Assembly: GCF_001510655.1 (NCBI RefSeq)
Contig: NZ_LMVC01000001.1
Coordinates: forward strand, 702,576-766,575
Source of the DNA: Fictibacillus sp. FJAT-27399
Lineage (GTDB): Bacteria; Bacillota; Bacilli; Bacillales; Fictibacillaceae
Length of the DNA: 64,000 nucleotides
Reading direction: 5' to 3'
Made by a program: the position numbers and the translations under genes. This document shows, one piece after another, positions 42,948 through 53,575 of the stretch. Numbering within the stretch: position 1 is the first letter of the stretch; every line of letters begins with the position of its first letter. Under the pieces are notes generated by a model. It saw only the letters and a list, made by a program, of their open reading frames with translations, did no database searches and was not told where the DNA came from.

Positions 42948-42980
42948 AAAAAAACGCCCAAAAATTATTAGGCGTTTTTC
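42948..42980 (-). terminator. fabL terminator
   Basis: AAACGCC/GGCGTTT stem with T run on the minus strand. Confidence 0.85.
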
Positions 42981-42989
42981 CAGTTTTAT

Positions 42990-43772
<783 letters not shown>

Positions 43773-43817
43773 TTAGTACCTGGTCCTAATTCTAATTCGG
43801 TTCCCACCGAATGTCAA
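43773..43817 (-). promoter_or_regulatory. fabL promoter overlapped by a FapR operator
   Basis: Minus strand: TTGACA (43812-43817), 17-bp spacer, TAGAAT (43789-43794). Directly downstream, TTAGTACCTGGTCCTAA (43773-43789; + strand reading) matches the FapR consensus TTAGTACCTRGTCTTAA-type palindrome nearly perfectly. It abuts the -10 and covers the start of transcription, as in known FapR-repressed genes. Confidence 0.8.
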
Positions 43818-43908
43818 TGATGCCCTAAACTAAGCATTTGAAAGGAAAGAAGAAGAGATATACTATATAATAGATTTTTATAGTTTTTATGATGAAAGGG
43901 ATTTTTAC

Positions 43909-44802
43909 ATGACCATAGATCAATTGCAATTACCCAACGTACTGGCTGAAAAATTAAATTTTGAAAGAAATAGACGAAATGAAAACAATTCTCCTGAGTT
44001 TCAAGGTCTAATCGGATCAGAAGGGTACACAGCGGAAGATAATGAGATTGTAACAGACGCTGTGATTGCCTTGCTGATGGGGAAGAATGTTCTGCTGAAA
44101 GGGCCTACAGGTTCAGGCAAGACAAAGCTGGCGGAATACCTTTCTTCTTTATTTCAGCAGCCTCTGCATTCTATCAACTGTTCAGTGGATTTGGATGCTG
44201 AAGCATTACTGGGACATAAGACCATCTCCTACGAAAACGGACATTCTGAAATTGAATTTATTCCGGGGCCGGTAACAAAAGCGGCAGCGTTCGGCCATTT
44301 CTTATACATTGATGAGATCAATGTTTCAAAGCCAGAAACACTTCCCATCTTAAACGGTATTCTCGACTACAGACGGACAGTTACTAATCCGTTTACAGGT
44401 GATATTATTAAAGCTGCTGAGGGTTTTAACGTGATCGCAGCGATCAACGAGGGATATATTGGGACCGTTCCATTGAATGAAGCATTAAAAAACCGTTTTG
44501 TTGTTATTGAAGTCCCTTATATTCAAGGAGATACACTTTTTGAGATGCTACTATCCCATTCTCAACAGAAAGACCGCGGAATTCTAAAACAATTTGTTCA
44601 GTTTTCTTCAGATCTTGTTCAGCAGACTAAGACGGGGCAGTTATCGGAGGACGCAGCGTCCATCAGGGCTTTGCTTGACGCAGCAGACTTATCGGCCTAT
44701 ATGCCGCCAAAGAGGGCGATTCAGCGTGCTGTAGCTGATAAATTAGAAGACGAACGGGAAAAAACATTAATCCATAACATTTCAGATACCCTTTTTATGT
44801 AG
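43909..44802 (+). CDS. MoxR-family AAA ATPase (YojN/NorQ-like)
   Basis: 297 aa. Walker A GPTGSGKT (65-72), Walker B FLYIDEIN (131-138), sensor 1 region IAAINEG, and the DLDAEALLGHKT insert typical of NorQ/GvpN/MoxR ATPases. With the VWA partner downstream it is expected to remodel or load metals into a target complex. In nitric-oxide-reductase loci the same pair is NorQ-NorD; no nor genes are here. Confidence 0.85.
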   Translation: MTIDQLQLPNVLAEKLNFERNRRNENNSPEFQGLIGSEGYTAEDNEIVTDAVIALLMGKNVLLKGPTGSGKTKLAEYLSSLFQQPLHSINCSVDLDAEALLGHKTISYENGHSEIEFIPGPVTKAAAFGHFLYIDEINVSKPETLPILNGILDYRRTVTNPFTGDIIKAAEGFNVIAAINEGYIGTVPLNEALKNRFVVIEVPYIQGDTLFEMLLSHSQQKDRGILKQFVQFSSDLVQQTKTGQLSEDAASIRALLDAADLSAYMPPKRAIQRAVADKLEDEREKTLIHNISDTLFM

Positions 44803-44830
44803 AGTGGATGTCAAGGAGGTGAAGTAGCGC

Positions 44831-46723
44831 ATGAAATTTTTAACATTTGCAGATACAAAAATCGATTCTTTTCTGCATATGCAGCTGATCGACCTTGCGA
44901 AAACCCTGTCCAGAGATCCAAAAATGGATGTAGAATTCTCATACCATTCTTATTTGAACAAACCTGGCCATGTGCTGCATGTCAGCCAGTTTTGGATGAC
45001 CTATCCAGCCAGCCTGCAGCTTCATGGATTAAAAAGTGAAGTTTACTTAAGAAGCTATGGGAATTTCTTTTTTTCGGATCATACCTCTCTGCAAGAAGCA
45101 CTTCAGTCCTTAAAAAATGAAGAGCATTTTCAATTTCTTAAGCATCTGCTTTTGTTTTCAGAAGATTTTCGCCTGGAAAAAGTATGTGTGACTAAACGGC
45201 CTGGTATGTCTGTCTCTTTCTTGGAGAGGAAGAAAGTTCTTCTTACTCATTATCATAGGCAGTACCGTCAGCATATCCAGCAAAGAAGATGGCTAGACGC
45301 GTTCTTCTGCTGTATTTTTCTGTTTGCCAACCACCGGCTCGTGCCGCTTCAAACACCATTAAAAGAATGGTATGTTGAGCTGTGCCATGATCTAATAAAA
45401 TTAAACACTGCTGGAAGCACATCAGAGCTAGTTGCAGTAATTCATGATATAAAGAGAGCATTAAGAACATTTAACGAAAGAGATATGACGAGTTCTTATC
45501 TGTCGTTCTACGAATCGGAAAAGTTGAATTTTAAAGATATCTCAAGAGAAAATGAAGTAAAAGCACCACATTCACAGACTGCATCAGAAGACGAAAAAAG
45601 CAGTGATGAAACGGAACGGGAAGAAATGCCAAGCTGGCACGAAGAGACCTCTTCTCCGTCTGACTCGTTTCTTCAGTTTGATCTGGATCAAGGGACATCA
45701 ACCGATTTGCTTGGTGAAGGAGGGAGGAAAGCTGAGGAAGGAGATCAGGCTTTCGGAGCGGTTCAGGCTGGAGCGAAAGATTCAAAAGGCAAGGATTTTA
45801 AAGGGGAGACTGGTGCAAGTATAGACCAAACAGACGGGCGTTCAGGGCAAGGCCTTTTTCCATACGGTGAGATGAACCGTTTTGCTGTTGAAAAAAAGAT
45901 CCTACCGAAGAAGCCTTCTTTTCAGGAAGTACAGGATTATCAGGAGTTCAAATCTGCTGTACAATCTTCTGTCAGCCTGTTGAAACAAAGCTTTTTGAAG
46001 ACCATAGAACATAAAAAAAATGTACCAAACCACGATTTGCATTTTGGCCGATTAAACAAAAGGCTAACACGGCTACTGACCGATAAAAATCCAAGGCTGT
46101 TCTTTAAAAAAGCGGAATCACCGCAAGAACTCGATGCCGTCTTTACTTTGCTTGTCGATTGCTCGGCCTCCATGTTTGACAAAATGGAAGAAACACAACA
46201 GGCTATTGTCCTGTTCCATGAGACCCTAAAGGCCGTCCGCATCCCACATTCCATAGTAGGCTTTTGGGAAGATGCGGCTGATGCGAAGAAAGACAGCCAG
46301 CCTAATTATTTTCAGGAAGTGATTTCGTTCACGAGCTCACTTAAAAATCAGTCTGGACCTGAAATTCTGCAGCTGGAGCCTCAGGAAGATAATCGAGATG
46401 GCTATTCCATCCGGAAAAAGGCAGAGGATTTGCTGCGCCGGAAGGAAAAACAAAAGTTTTTACTCGTCTTTTCAGATGGAGAGCCAGCGGCGTTTGATTA
46501 TGAGGACCATGGCATTCTGGACACGTATGAAGCTGTAGCCAATACTCGTAAGATGGGGATTGAAACGCTGGGGATGTACATTTCTAATGGAAAAGTGACC
46601 GAGGAAGCTCAAAATCTAATGAAAAATATATATGGGAGCCATCAGGTGGTCGTACCCAGTGCAGCAGAACTCGTCAGTTATTTAGTGCCTGTCCTGCGCA
46701 AGCTTCTTTTCAGATTATCTTAA
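44831..46723 (+). CDS. VWA-domain partner of MoxR ATPase (YojO/NorD-like)
   Basis: 630 aa. A conserved N-terminal helical region (about 1-230), an acidic/Ser-rich linker (about 235-350, ASEDEKSSDETEREEM...), and a C-terminal von Willebrand factor A domain whose MIDAS motif is DCSAS near residue 442 (LLVDCSASMFDK), with later FSDGEPA. AAGGAGG precedes the ATG, 28 nt after the ATPase gene. A NorD/YojO-type chaperone subunit. The client is unknown. Confidence 0.85.
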   Translation: MKFLTFADTKIDSFLHMQLIDLAKTLSRDPKMDVEFSYHSYLNKPGHVLHVSQFWMTYPASLQLHGLKSEVYLRSYGNFFFSDHTSLQEALQSLKNEEHFQFLKHLLLFSEDFRLEKVCVTKRPGMSVSFLERKKVLLTHYHRQYRQHIQQRRWLDAFFCCIFLFANHRLVPLQTPLKEWYVELCHDLIKLNTAGSTSELVAVIHDIKRALRTFNERDMTSSYLSFYESEKLNFKDISRENEVKAPHSQTASEDEKSSDETEREEMPSWHEETSSPSDSFLQFDLDQGTSTDLLGEGGRKAEEGDQAFGAVQAGAKDSKGKDFKGETGASIDQTDGRSGQGLFPYGEMNRFAVEKKILPKKPSFQEVQDYQEFKSAVQSSVSLLKQSFLKTIEHKKNVPNHDLHFGRLNKRLTRLLTDKNPRLFFKKAESPQELDAVFTLLVDCSASMFDKMEETQQAIVLFHETLKAVRIPHSIVGFWEDAADAKKDSQPNYFQEVISFTSSLKNQSGPEILQLEPQEDNRDGYSIRKKAEDLLRRKEKQKFLLVFSDGEPAAFDYEDHGILDTYEAVANTRKMGIETLGMYISNGKVTEEAQNLMKNIYGSHQVVVPSAAELVSYLVPVLRKLLFRLS

Positions 46724-46839
46724 AAAAGCTTGTGTTCCAAAAATTAGCTGGCTTCATCGACAGCTATCTCATCCATTACTTGTAAAAAAGATTTGAAGGT
46801 CTCATTTAAGCAACAGCATGCGATGTTGAACTGAAAAAG

Positions 46840-46870
46840 AAAATCCAGGAGGGGTATCCTGGATTTTTTT
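46840..46870. terminator. Bidirectional terminator
   Basis: AAAATCCAGGA/TCCTGGATTTTT stem between the VWA gene and the convergent MATE gene. Confidence 0.88.
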
Positions 46871-48224
46871 AATGGTTTGTTTTCATTTTTTTTTGTTGAA
46901 TATATGCGAGACGGAAGTAAAGAGTGACCGCACCCATCGCTAGGCCTGTGATCAATCCTACCCAGTATCCATACGCTTCAAGGGCAGTATAATTAGCCAG
47001 CACATAGCCAGCCGGCAACCCGATCACCCAATAGGATATTAAAGATAATACAAGCGTTACGTTTACATCCTTATACCCTCTCAGAGCTCCTTGTATGGGA
47101 GCGGCAATAGCATCGGAAAGCTGAAAAAAGACCGCATAAAGCAAAAAATGCTTCGTTAATTTTAAGACAGATGAATCGTTTGAATACATTCCGGCTACTT
47201 GGCTGGGGAAGATGAGCAAAGCTGCTGCACACAGCAAGGCAAGAATAACCGCAATTCCTATTCCGAGATAACTGTATTGCTTAGCGTCTTTATACCGATG
47301 AGCCCCGACTTCGAAACCGACCGCAATGGTAAGTGCAAAGGAGATACTCAAAGGCAGCATATAAAGAAACGAAGCAAAATTAAGTGCAGATTGATGTGCG
47401 GCAATCGTTGCTGTATTGAATGAACTCATCAGCAGCGTTACGGCTGCAAAGATACTCGTTTCAAAAAAGATGGAAAATCCAATCGGCAGCCCGATTTTTA
47501 GCTGGCTTTTCCATGCTGAAATCGAAAGGGAGTAAAACTTGCTGAAGACTTGATAATCAGAAAAAGGCAGCTTTTTGTGAATGATATAGAACGCAAGTAA
47601 AGCAATAAACCAATACGTAAGAGCAGAAGCATAACCCGAACCAACACCGCCAAGCTCCGGAAACCCCCACTTACCGAAAATCAATAAATAATTGAAGAGG
47701 GCATTGACGGGAAGTGCAGTTAACGTAATCAGCATAGACACCCTCGTTCTGCCGAGAGCATCGATAAAACAGCGGAGAACGTTATATAAGAACAGAGGAA
47801 TCATACCGAACGAAAGGGCTATCAGATACCCAGAAGCTACCTCCCTTACTTGACGGTCGAGATTCATGGCATTCATCAGGGGATTTAGTACCAATAATCC
47901 AACAGCAATTACAGCAAATGAAAGAGCAAACGCAAGATAGATGCTCTGTATGACAGCGTACGGTACTTTTTCTTTATTTCCGGCACCATTATATTGGGAA
48001 ATGATGGGGGTAAGCGCCATCAATATTCCGCTTAATCCAGTAAAAACAGGGACCCAGATGCTTGAACCGATCGCTACACCAGCAAGCTGTTTCGGGCCTG
48101 AGTGGCCGGACATAACTGTATCAAGAAAATTCATCGCGAATAATCCGATCTGTGTAACCAATACAGGAAGCACCAGCTTGATGAACAATAAAATTTTTTG
48201 CTTGATCGTTTGGGTTTTTTCCAT
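46869..48224 (-). CDS. MATE family multidrug exporter (NorM-like)
   Basis: 451 aa with about 12 helices in two MatE repeats. LVLPVLVTQIGLFAMNFLDTVMSGHSG is the first-repeat start and FFQLSDAIAAPIQGALRG is in the second. Na+ or H+ driven efflux of cationic drugs; specificity unknown. ATG 48224 is chosen with AAAAGGA upstream; TTG 48242 is weaker. Confidence 0.88.
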   Translation of the reverse strand: MEKTQTIKQKILLFIKLVLPVLVTQIGLFAMNFLDTVMSGHSGPKQLAGVAIGSSIWVPVFTGLSGILMALTPIISQYNGAGNKEKVPYAVIQSIYLAFALSFAVIAVGLLVLNPLMNAMNLDRQVREVASGYLIALSFGMIPLFLYNVLRCFIDALGRTRVSMLITLTALPVNALFNYLLIFGKWGFPELGGVGSGYASALTYWFIALLAFYIIHKKLPFSDYQVFSKFYSLSISAWKSQLKIGLPIGFSIFFETSIFAAVTLLMSSFNTATIAAHQSALNFASFLYMLPLSISFALTIAVGFEVGAHRYKDAKQYSYLGIGIAVILALLCAAALLIFPSQVAGMYSNDSSVLKLTKHFLLYAVFFQLSDAIAAPIQGALRGYKDVNVTLVLSLISYWVIGLPAGYVLANYTALEAYGYWVGLITGLAMGAVTLYFRLAYIQQKKMKTNH

Positions 48225-48325
48225 TTCATATTCCTTTTCCAAGTCTGTAATAATGGAAATTATAACATATGGGCAAAGAGGGGAGGGCAGTTATTTCGCA
48301 GGAAGTAAGATGAAAAACACAAAAG

Positions 48326-48577
48326 AAAAGGGGCTGTCCTGAAAGTCGAAAATTGACCTTCAGGCAGCTCCTTTGACGTGAAAAATCTTCAATGAAAAGT
48401 TGATTGGAGTGCAAGGTGCGAGACTCCTGCGGGACTAGCGTGACAGGTGAGACTCCCGCCGGCGCTAGCGCCAAAAAGTAGGCGTTCACGCCGGTAAGGC
48501 TCACCGCACGCCCCGCGGAAAGCGAGCAGCCTGGAGCGGAGATCAACAGCTACCAGACTTCTTGGACAGCCCCTTTT
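48326..48577 (+). repeat. Dispersed ~250-bp repeat with terminal inverted repeats
   Basis: The outer ends pair: AAAAGGGGCTGTCC (48327-48340) and GGACAGCCCCTTTT (48564-48577), plus inner AAAGTC/GACTTC, about 19 of 22 matched. The core from GTTGATTGGAGTGCAAGG to GGAGATCAAC matches the interior of the 280-bp element at 29781 and its right half matches 1-110. No coding capacity. Lies between MATE and aroA. Its T-rich right end may also terminate or shield aroA transcripts. Confidence 0.85.
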
Positions 48578-48582
48578 ACAAT

Positions 48583-49659
48583 TTAGGAAGAATGAACAAC
48601 CAAATGTTTTTTCAGTTCGTTCATGAACTCGTGGAATTGTGGAATATTCATTTGCTGTGCAGAATCAGATAGAGCAACAGCTGGATCCGGATGAACTTCA
48701 GCCATTACACCGTCAGCACCGATCGCTAGCGCTGCTTTTGCCGCAGGAAGCAATAGATCCCTTCTTCCGGTAGAGTGGGTCACATCGACCATAACTGGAA
48801 GGTGAGTTTCTTTTTTAAGAATCGGAACAGCAGAGATATCGAGCGTATTCCGTGTTGCTTTTTCATACGTACGGATTCCGCGCTCACAGAGAATGATTTG
48901 GTCGTTTCCTTGAGCTAGGATGTATTCTGCTGCGTACATGAACTCTTCAATCGTTGCAGATAGACCGCGTTTTAATAATACTGGCTTTCTGATCGCGCCA
49001 GCTGCTTTTAAAAGTTCGAAGTTTTGCATGTTGCGTGCACCGATTTGAACGACGTCCACATAATCCAAAGCTTCTTCCAGATCGTTTGGATTTAAAATCT
49101 CACTGATAACAGCGAGGTTCTCTTCATCAGCAACTTGTCTTAAGATTTTAAGTCCTTCCATGCCAAGACCTTGGAAATCATAAGGAGAAGTACGGGGTTT
49201 AAACGCTCCGCCGCGCATAAGCGTCAATCCTTGATCTTTTAATGCTTTTGCCACTTGTTTGACCTGATCGTAGCTTTCAACCGCACAAGGTCCCATCACA
49301 AAATGCTGCTCACCTGTTCCAATAAGCTCGCCTTTTATGTTTATAATGGTATCATCAGGTTTCTTTTTACGGGAAACCAGCAGCGCTTTACGGTTATCAT
49401 CTTCCTGCAGCTCCAGGCTGGCTTTGAAAATTTGTTTAAAAATATATTGAAGGGTAGACGTTTCGAACGGCCCTTTATTACGGTCTTCAATCAGATCAAG
49501 AAGCTTGCGTTCACGTACAGGGTCAAAACGCTTAACACCCTGCATTTCTTTTAATTTTCCAATCTCTTGTACGATGGAAGCACGGTCGTTTAACAAATCA
49601 AGAATCTTTTGATCGACGGATTCGATCTCACTGCGAAGTTCTTCCAGTTCTTTTGACAT
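48583..49659 (-). CDS. aroA: Bifunctional DAHP synthase / chorismate mutase
   Basis: 358 aa. The N-terminal AroQ chorismate mutase domain (about 1-90; [20 protein letters not shown]) is fused to a type Ibeta DAHP synthase (about 100-358; [37 protein letters not shown]). It catalyses entry into aromatic synthesis and, by the mutase domain, gives feedback by chorismate or prephenate as in B. subtilis. AGGAGG precedes the ATG. Divergent from the aroF operon. Confidence 0.95.
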   Translation of the reverse strand: MSKELEELRSEIESVDQKILDLLNDRASIVQEIGKLKEMQGVKRFDPVRERKLLDLIEDRNKGPFETSTLQYIFKQIFKASLELQEDDNRKALLVSRKKKPDDTIINIKGELIGTGEQHFVMGPCAVESYDQVKQVAKALKDQGLTLMRGGAFKPRTSPYDFQGLGMEGLKILRQVADEENLAVISEILNPNDLEEALDYVDVVQIGARNMQNFELLKAAGAIRKPVLLKRGLSATIEEFMYAAEYILAQGNDQIILCERGIRTYEKATRNTLDISAVPILKKETHLPVMVDVTHSTGRRDLLLPAAKAALAIGADGVMAEVHPDPAVALSDSAQQMNIPQFHEFMNELKKHLVVHSS

Positions 49660-49890
49660 CCTAAGCTCCTCCTCATGATTTATAAAATAGGTGTTTACTC
49701 CTTCAAAATTGTTTCTTTCATAAGGGCGGCGCCGGCCCTTTTTCGAATAATTTTTTGAGTATTGTTTGCTACTTTAAAGCACGATAGTATATCTTGTCAA
49801 GGGGTTATTTTCAGATTTCTTCAAAGCTTTGTTAATTTTCAAAAATATGGGCCATCCCTCTTTACAATCGCCTCTAACCGTGTTAAAACT

Positions 49891-49899
49891 TGATATAAT
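49891..49899 (+). promoter_or_regulatory. Extended -10 of the aroF operon
   Basis: TGATATAAT: a TGN extension plus TATAAT, without a convincing -35. It lies 9 bp before the T-box leader. The remaining DNA from 49660 to 49890 shows only a GC-rich hairpin (about 49721-49742) and AT-rich sequence. Confidence 0.5.
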
Positions 49900-49907
49900 A
49901 CAATTAA

Positions 49908-50161
49908 ACGATCGCAATGACAGGCAACAGTAGTATTCTTCTCCCTGTTTTAAGAGAGCTGGTGGACGGTGCGAACCAGTACAAAGGAGAATGCGAATTA
50001 CACCCTCGAGCTTCCTTTTTGAACGATCTTGTTTCATGGTTCAGTAGAAAAGGACGGTTTACTCCGTTATCCGTGAATGAAGTGGCGGAATGTTTTTTTC
50101 CGCAATGAGGGTGGTACCGCGAATAAATTCGTCCCTGCTATTTATAGCAGGGACTTTTTTG
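49908..50161 (+). ncRNA. T-box riboswitch (probably Tyr) of the aro operon
   Basis: The hallmark T-box AGGGTGGTACCGCG lies at about 50107-50120, followed by the terminator GTCCCTGCTA/TAGCAGGGAC plus T run (50131-50161). Stem I holds AGAGAGCTGGTGGACGGTGC, the GAACCAG loop and a specifier region GCGAATTACACCC; the likely specifier is TAC (Tyr, 49999-50001). Uncharged tRNA-Tyr would stabilise the antiterminator and turn on aroF-aroB-tyrA-aroE. The codon call is inferred. Confidence 0.9.
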
Positions 50162-50192
50162 TATTCCTAAAGAAAAATAAGGAGGCAATATT

Positions 50193-51362
50193 ATGAGGTA
50201 TTTAACTGCCGGAGAATCACACGGCCCGCAGCTCACAACTATACTGGAAGGCATTCCATCAGGACTGCCACTGACAGCAGCAGAAATTAACGAAGAACTC
50301 TCCCGCAGGCAGAAAGGGCATGGCCGCGGAAGAAGGATGCAGATTGAAAAGGACCAAGCTATTATCAACAGTGGTGTCCGCCACGGCTATACGCTCGGAT
50401 CTCCGATAACTCTTGCCGTAGAGAACCGGGATTTTAAACACTGGACGAAGATCATGGGGGCTGAACCTTTGGAAGAGGACAGTGATGAAGTAAAACGCCA
50501 GATCACAAGACCTAGACCGGGGCATGCTGATCTAAACGGAGCCATCAAGTATAACCATAGAGATATGAGGAACGTTTTGGAACGGTCATCTGCCAGAGAG
50601 ACTACAGTGAGGGTAGCGGCAGGTGCAGTAGCAAAACAGCTTCTGAAGGAGCTTGGGATAAAAGTCGGCGGCCACGTGATTGAAATTGGAGGAGTCGTGG
50701 CGGAGCAGCTATCCTTTGAATCCATAGAAGACCTCCAGGAAAGAACAGAAGCTTCTCCTGTACGTTGTTTGGATGAAAAGGCTGGAAAGAAAATGATGCG
50801 TGCCATCGACGAGGCGAAGGAGAAGGGTGACTCAATCGGAGGCATCGTTGAAGTGATCGTAGAAGGCATGCCGGTCGGGGTTGGAAGCTATGTTCATTAT
50901 GATCGGAAGCTTGATGCAAAGCTTGCAGCGGCCATCATGAGCATCAACGCATTTAAAGGTGCAGAGATCGGCATCGGATTCGAAGCCGCTCATAAACCGG
51001 GAAGCCTCGTTCATGACGAAATCCTTTGGAATGAAGAAGATGGTTATACTCGACGAACCAATAACGCTGGCGGATTAGAGGGAGGAATGACGACCGGAAT
51101 GCCAATCGTCGTCAGAGGCGTAATGAAACCAATTCCAACTCTATACAAACCTCTTCAAAGTATTGACATTGATTCTAAGGAACCATTCCAGGCCAGCATT
51201 GAACGTTCAGACAGCTGCGCAGTGCCGGCAGCGAGCGTGGTAGCGGAAGCTGTGGTTGCTTGGGAGCTGGCAGCAGTCATTGTTGAACAGTTCGGAGTAG
51301 ACAACATGGAACGAATTAAAGAAAATATCGGACGGCATAACCGTCAGGCGCGTGAGTTTTAA
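50193..51362 (+). CDS. aroF: Chorismate synthase
   Basis: 389 aa. It converts EPSP to chorismate with reduced FMN. Signatures: [32 protein letters not shown], the [13 protein letters not shown] block, [18 protein letters not shown], and [20 protein letters not shown] precedes the ATG. Named aroF as in B. subtilis (aroC in E. coli). Overlaps aroB by 1 nt. Confidence 0.96.
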   Translation: MRYLTAGESHGPQLTTILEGIPSGLPLTAAEINEELSRRQKGHGRGRRMQIEKDQAIINSGVRHGYTLGSPITLAVENRDFKHWTKIMGAEPLEEDSDEVKRQITRPRPGHADLNGAIKYNHRDMRNVLERSSARETTVRVAAGAVAKQLLKELGIKVGGHVIEIGGVVAEQLSFESIEDLQERTEASPVRCLDEKAGKKMMRAIDEAKEKGDSIGGIVEVIVEGMPVGVGSYVHYDRKLDAKLAAAIMSINAFKGAEIGIGFEAAHKPGSLVHDEILWNEEDGYTRRTNNAGGLEGGMTTGMPIVVRGVMKPIPTLYKPLQSIDIDSKEPFQASIERSDSCAVPAASVVAEAVVAWELAAVIVEQFGVDNMERIKENIGRHNRQAREF

Positions 51363-52465
51363 TGGAAACCCTGAAGATTAACACGGAGTCCAAGCGATAC
51401 CCCGTCTTCATAGGAGGAACTGTTCTCGATGAACTGCCTGATTTCATTCAGGCTTTGTCTTCAAAAGTGACGAGTATCCTTATACTATCTGATGAGACCG
51501 TAAGCAGCCTTTATCTCAAAGAAACGGCAGGGAAACTTGAAAGTATCGGCCAATCGCTGCATTCCTTTGTTGTACCGAGCGGCGATAAGGAAAAATCATT
51601 TCATAATTATTATGAGTGTCTGACGTTCGCTCTTGAACAAGGATTGGATCGACATTCGTTGATCCTCGCCCTTGGCGGAGGAATGATCGGAGACCTAGCC
51701 GGTTTTGTAGCAGGAACATATATGAGAGGCATCCGTTTCATACAAGTGCCAACAACTCTATTAGCTCATGACAGTGCGGTAGGCGGAAAAACGGGGATCA
51801 ATCACCCTCTCGGAAAAAACATGGTCGGCGTTTTCCATCAACCCGAAGCAGTTTTTTATTCTACTGCTTTTTTGAAATCTCTGCCCGAAGCAGAATGGAG
51901 ATCAGGATTTGCAGAAGTCATCAAGCATTCTCTTATTGCTGATGAGGAATTCTATCATTGGCTCGTTAAAGAAGTTTCTGGATTACAAGATATTTCTGAA
52001 GATAAACTGGCTTATTTATTGAAGAGAGCTATTTCAATAAAAGCACAAGTCGTATCACAAGATGAGAGAGAAAGCGGATTGCGTGCGATCTTGAATTTTG
52101 GCCATACCCTCGGACATGCGATTGAGAGCAAAGCTGGTTATGGTGCGATCTCCCATGGAGATGCCGTATCAATCGGAATGCGGTTCGCATTGAAGCTCAG
52201 CGAATCTATCTCTGGCAAAAATCTTCATTATAATATGATCAGTGATTGGCTTCATGATTATCAATTTCCTGCACTTCCTCCTCAACTGGAAGCAGTAGAG
52301 TTGCTTGAAACCATGAAGAGAGATAAAAAATCGACGATGGGCCATGTGAATATGGTGCTTCTAGAGGAGATTGGACGAGCCTATGTTCAAGAAGTCAGTG
52401 ACTCCTTCCTATTAGACTCTCTCCAAGAATTTATTTTGACAGACAAGGAGCAATACAGTGAATAA
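51362..52465 (+). CDS. aroB: 3-dehydroquinate synthase
   Basis: 367 aa. It cyclises DAHP to 3-dehydroquinate, NAD- and metal-dependent. Visible: SGDKEKSF, LALGGGMIGDLAGFVA, VPTTLLAHDSAVGGKTGIN, FNFGHTLGHAIE and HGDAVSIGM (Zn ligand Glu/His set). One-nucleotide overlap with aroF (ATG shared with TAATGG) shows coupling. Confidence 0.95.
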   Translation: METLKINTESKRYPVFIGGTVLDELPDFIQALSSKVTSILILSDETVSSLYLKETAGKLESIGQSLHSFVVPSGDKEKSFHNYYECLTFALEQGLDRHSLILALGGGMIGDLAGFVAGTYMRGIRFIQVPTTLLAHDSAVGGKTGINHPLGKNMVGVFHQPEAVFYSTAFLKSLPEAEWRSGFAEVIKHSLIADEEFYHWLVKEVSGLQDISEDKLAYLLKRAISIKAQVVSQDERESGLRAILNFGHTLGHAIESKAGYGAISHGDAVSIGMRFALKLSESISGKNLHYNMISDWLHDYQFPALPPQLEAVELLETMKRDKKSTMGHVNMVLLEEIGRAYVQEVSDSFLLDSLQEFILTDKEQYSE

Positions 52466-53558
52466 ACGGGTTCTGCTGATTGGATTAGGCCTTATTGGCG
52501 GATCCATCGCAATGGCTATAAAAAAAGAACATTCTTGCACCATCATAGGACATGATATTTCTGCCGATCATGCCAACCTCGCAAAACGGCTAAGTATCAT
52601 TGACACAATCTGTACTGATCTCCAAAAAGAAGCAGAGATGGCCGATCTGATTGTATTGGCTACACCGGTGGAGGAAACGGAAAGACTGCTTGAATGGTTT
52701 TCTGACTTTACCATCCCCCCAGGTGCCCTCATCACAGATGTAGGCAGCACAAAATCGAGAATCATGGAAAAAGCTTCTTCCATAGTAGATAAAGGCATTA
52801 CATTCATCGGAGGGCATCCGATGGCCGGATCTCATAAATCAGGACCGGGCAGTGCCAAAGCACATCTGTTTGAAAATGCGTTCTATATGATCACACCTGG
52901 GCCAGAAACTCCTGACCAAAGAATAGAAGAATTAAAGGACTGGCTAAAAGGGACACGTGCAAAATTCATCGTCATGGATGCCGAGAAACACGATCTTCTT
53001 ACCGGGGTCGTCAGTCACTTTCCCCATGTCGTCGCAGCGAGCCTTGTACGCCAAGTAGAGCATTATTCCCACTCACACCATCAAGTTAACGACCTTGCTG
53101 CTGGCGGCTTTAAAGATATCACTAGAATCGCTTCCAGCAGTCCTGTTATGTGGAAAGACATTATCAAGCACAACAAGGAAAACATTTTAACCTTTATTGA
53201 TGAATGGATCATGGAAATGGAATGTGTGAAGGATCTTGTTAAAAGCGGAAGCGACCAAGGATTGCTTGATTACTTTTCAGGTGCAAAACAATATCGGGAT
53301 GCTCTTCCGATTAAAGCCAAAGGTGCTATCACATCGTTTTATGATCTGTATGTAGACATTATCGATGATGTCGGAGTGATTTCCCGTGTTACCTCTATTC
53401 TTGCTGAGAAAAAGATCAGCATTACGAATATCCGAGTGATTGAGGCAAGAGAGGATATTTACGGAGTACTTCGAGTCAGCTTCCAGTCGGAGGGGGACCG
53501 CCAGCAAGCAAAAGAGAGTCTTGAACACCTGCAATTTACCACCTACATTGCAATGTAG
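52458..53558 (+). CDS. tyrA: Prephenate dehydrogenase
   Basis: 366 aa with GTG start, overlapping aroB by 8 nt (AAGGAGCAA upstream). NAD-binding [13 protein letters not shown] at the N-terminus, [24 protein letters not shown] (catalytic His), [12 protein letters not shown], and a C-terminal ACT domain (about 295-366; [19 protein letters not shown]) that probably binds tyrosine. Oxidises prephenate to 4-hydroxyphenylpyruvate. Confidence 0.94.
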   Translation: MNKRVLLIGLGLIGGSIAMAIKKEHSCTIIGHDISADHANLAKRLSIIDTICTDLQKEAEMADLIVLATPVEETERLLEWFSDFTIPPGALITDVGSTKSRIMEKASSIVDKGITFIGGHPMAGSHKSGPGSAKAHLFENAFYMITPGPETPDQRIEELKDWLKGTRAKFIVMDAEKHDLLTGVVSHFPHVVAASLVRQVEHYSHSHHQVNDLAAGGFKDITRIASSSPVMWKDIIKHNKENILTFIDEWIMEMECVKDLVKSGSDQGLLDYFSGAKQYRDALPIKAKGAITSFYDLYVDIIDDVGVISRVTSILAEKKISITNIRVIEAREDIYGVLRVSFQSEGDRQQAKESLEHLQFTTYIAM

Positions 53559-53575
53559 CAAAGGAGGCCAATTTG

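Noticed and set aside
49721-49742. GC-rich hairpin with T run upstream of aroA on the + strand
   Set aside because: It looks like a terminator, but no plus-strand transcript reaches it. It could be chance or part of the aroA leader; not strong enough to call.
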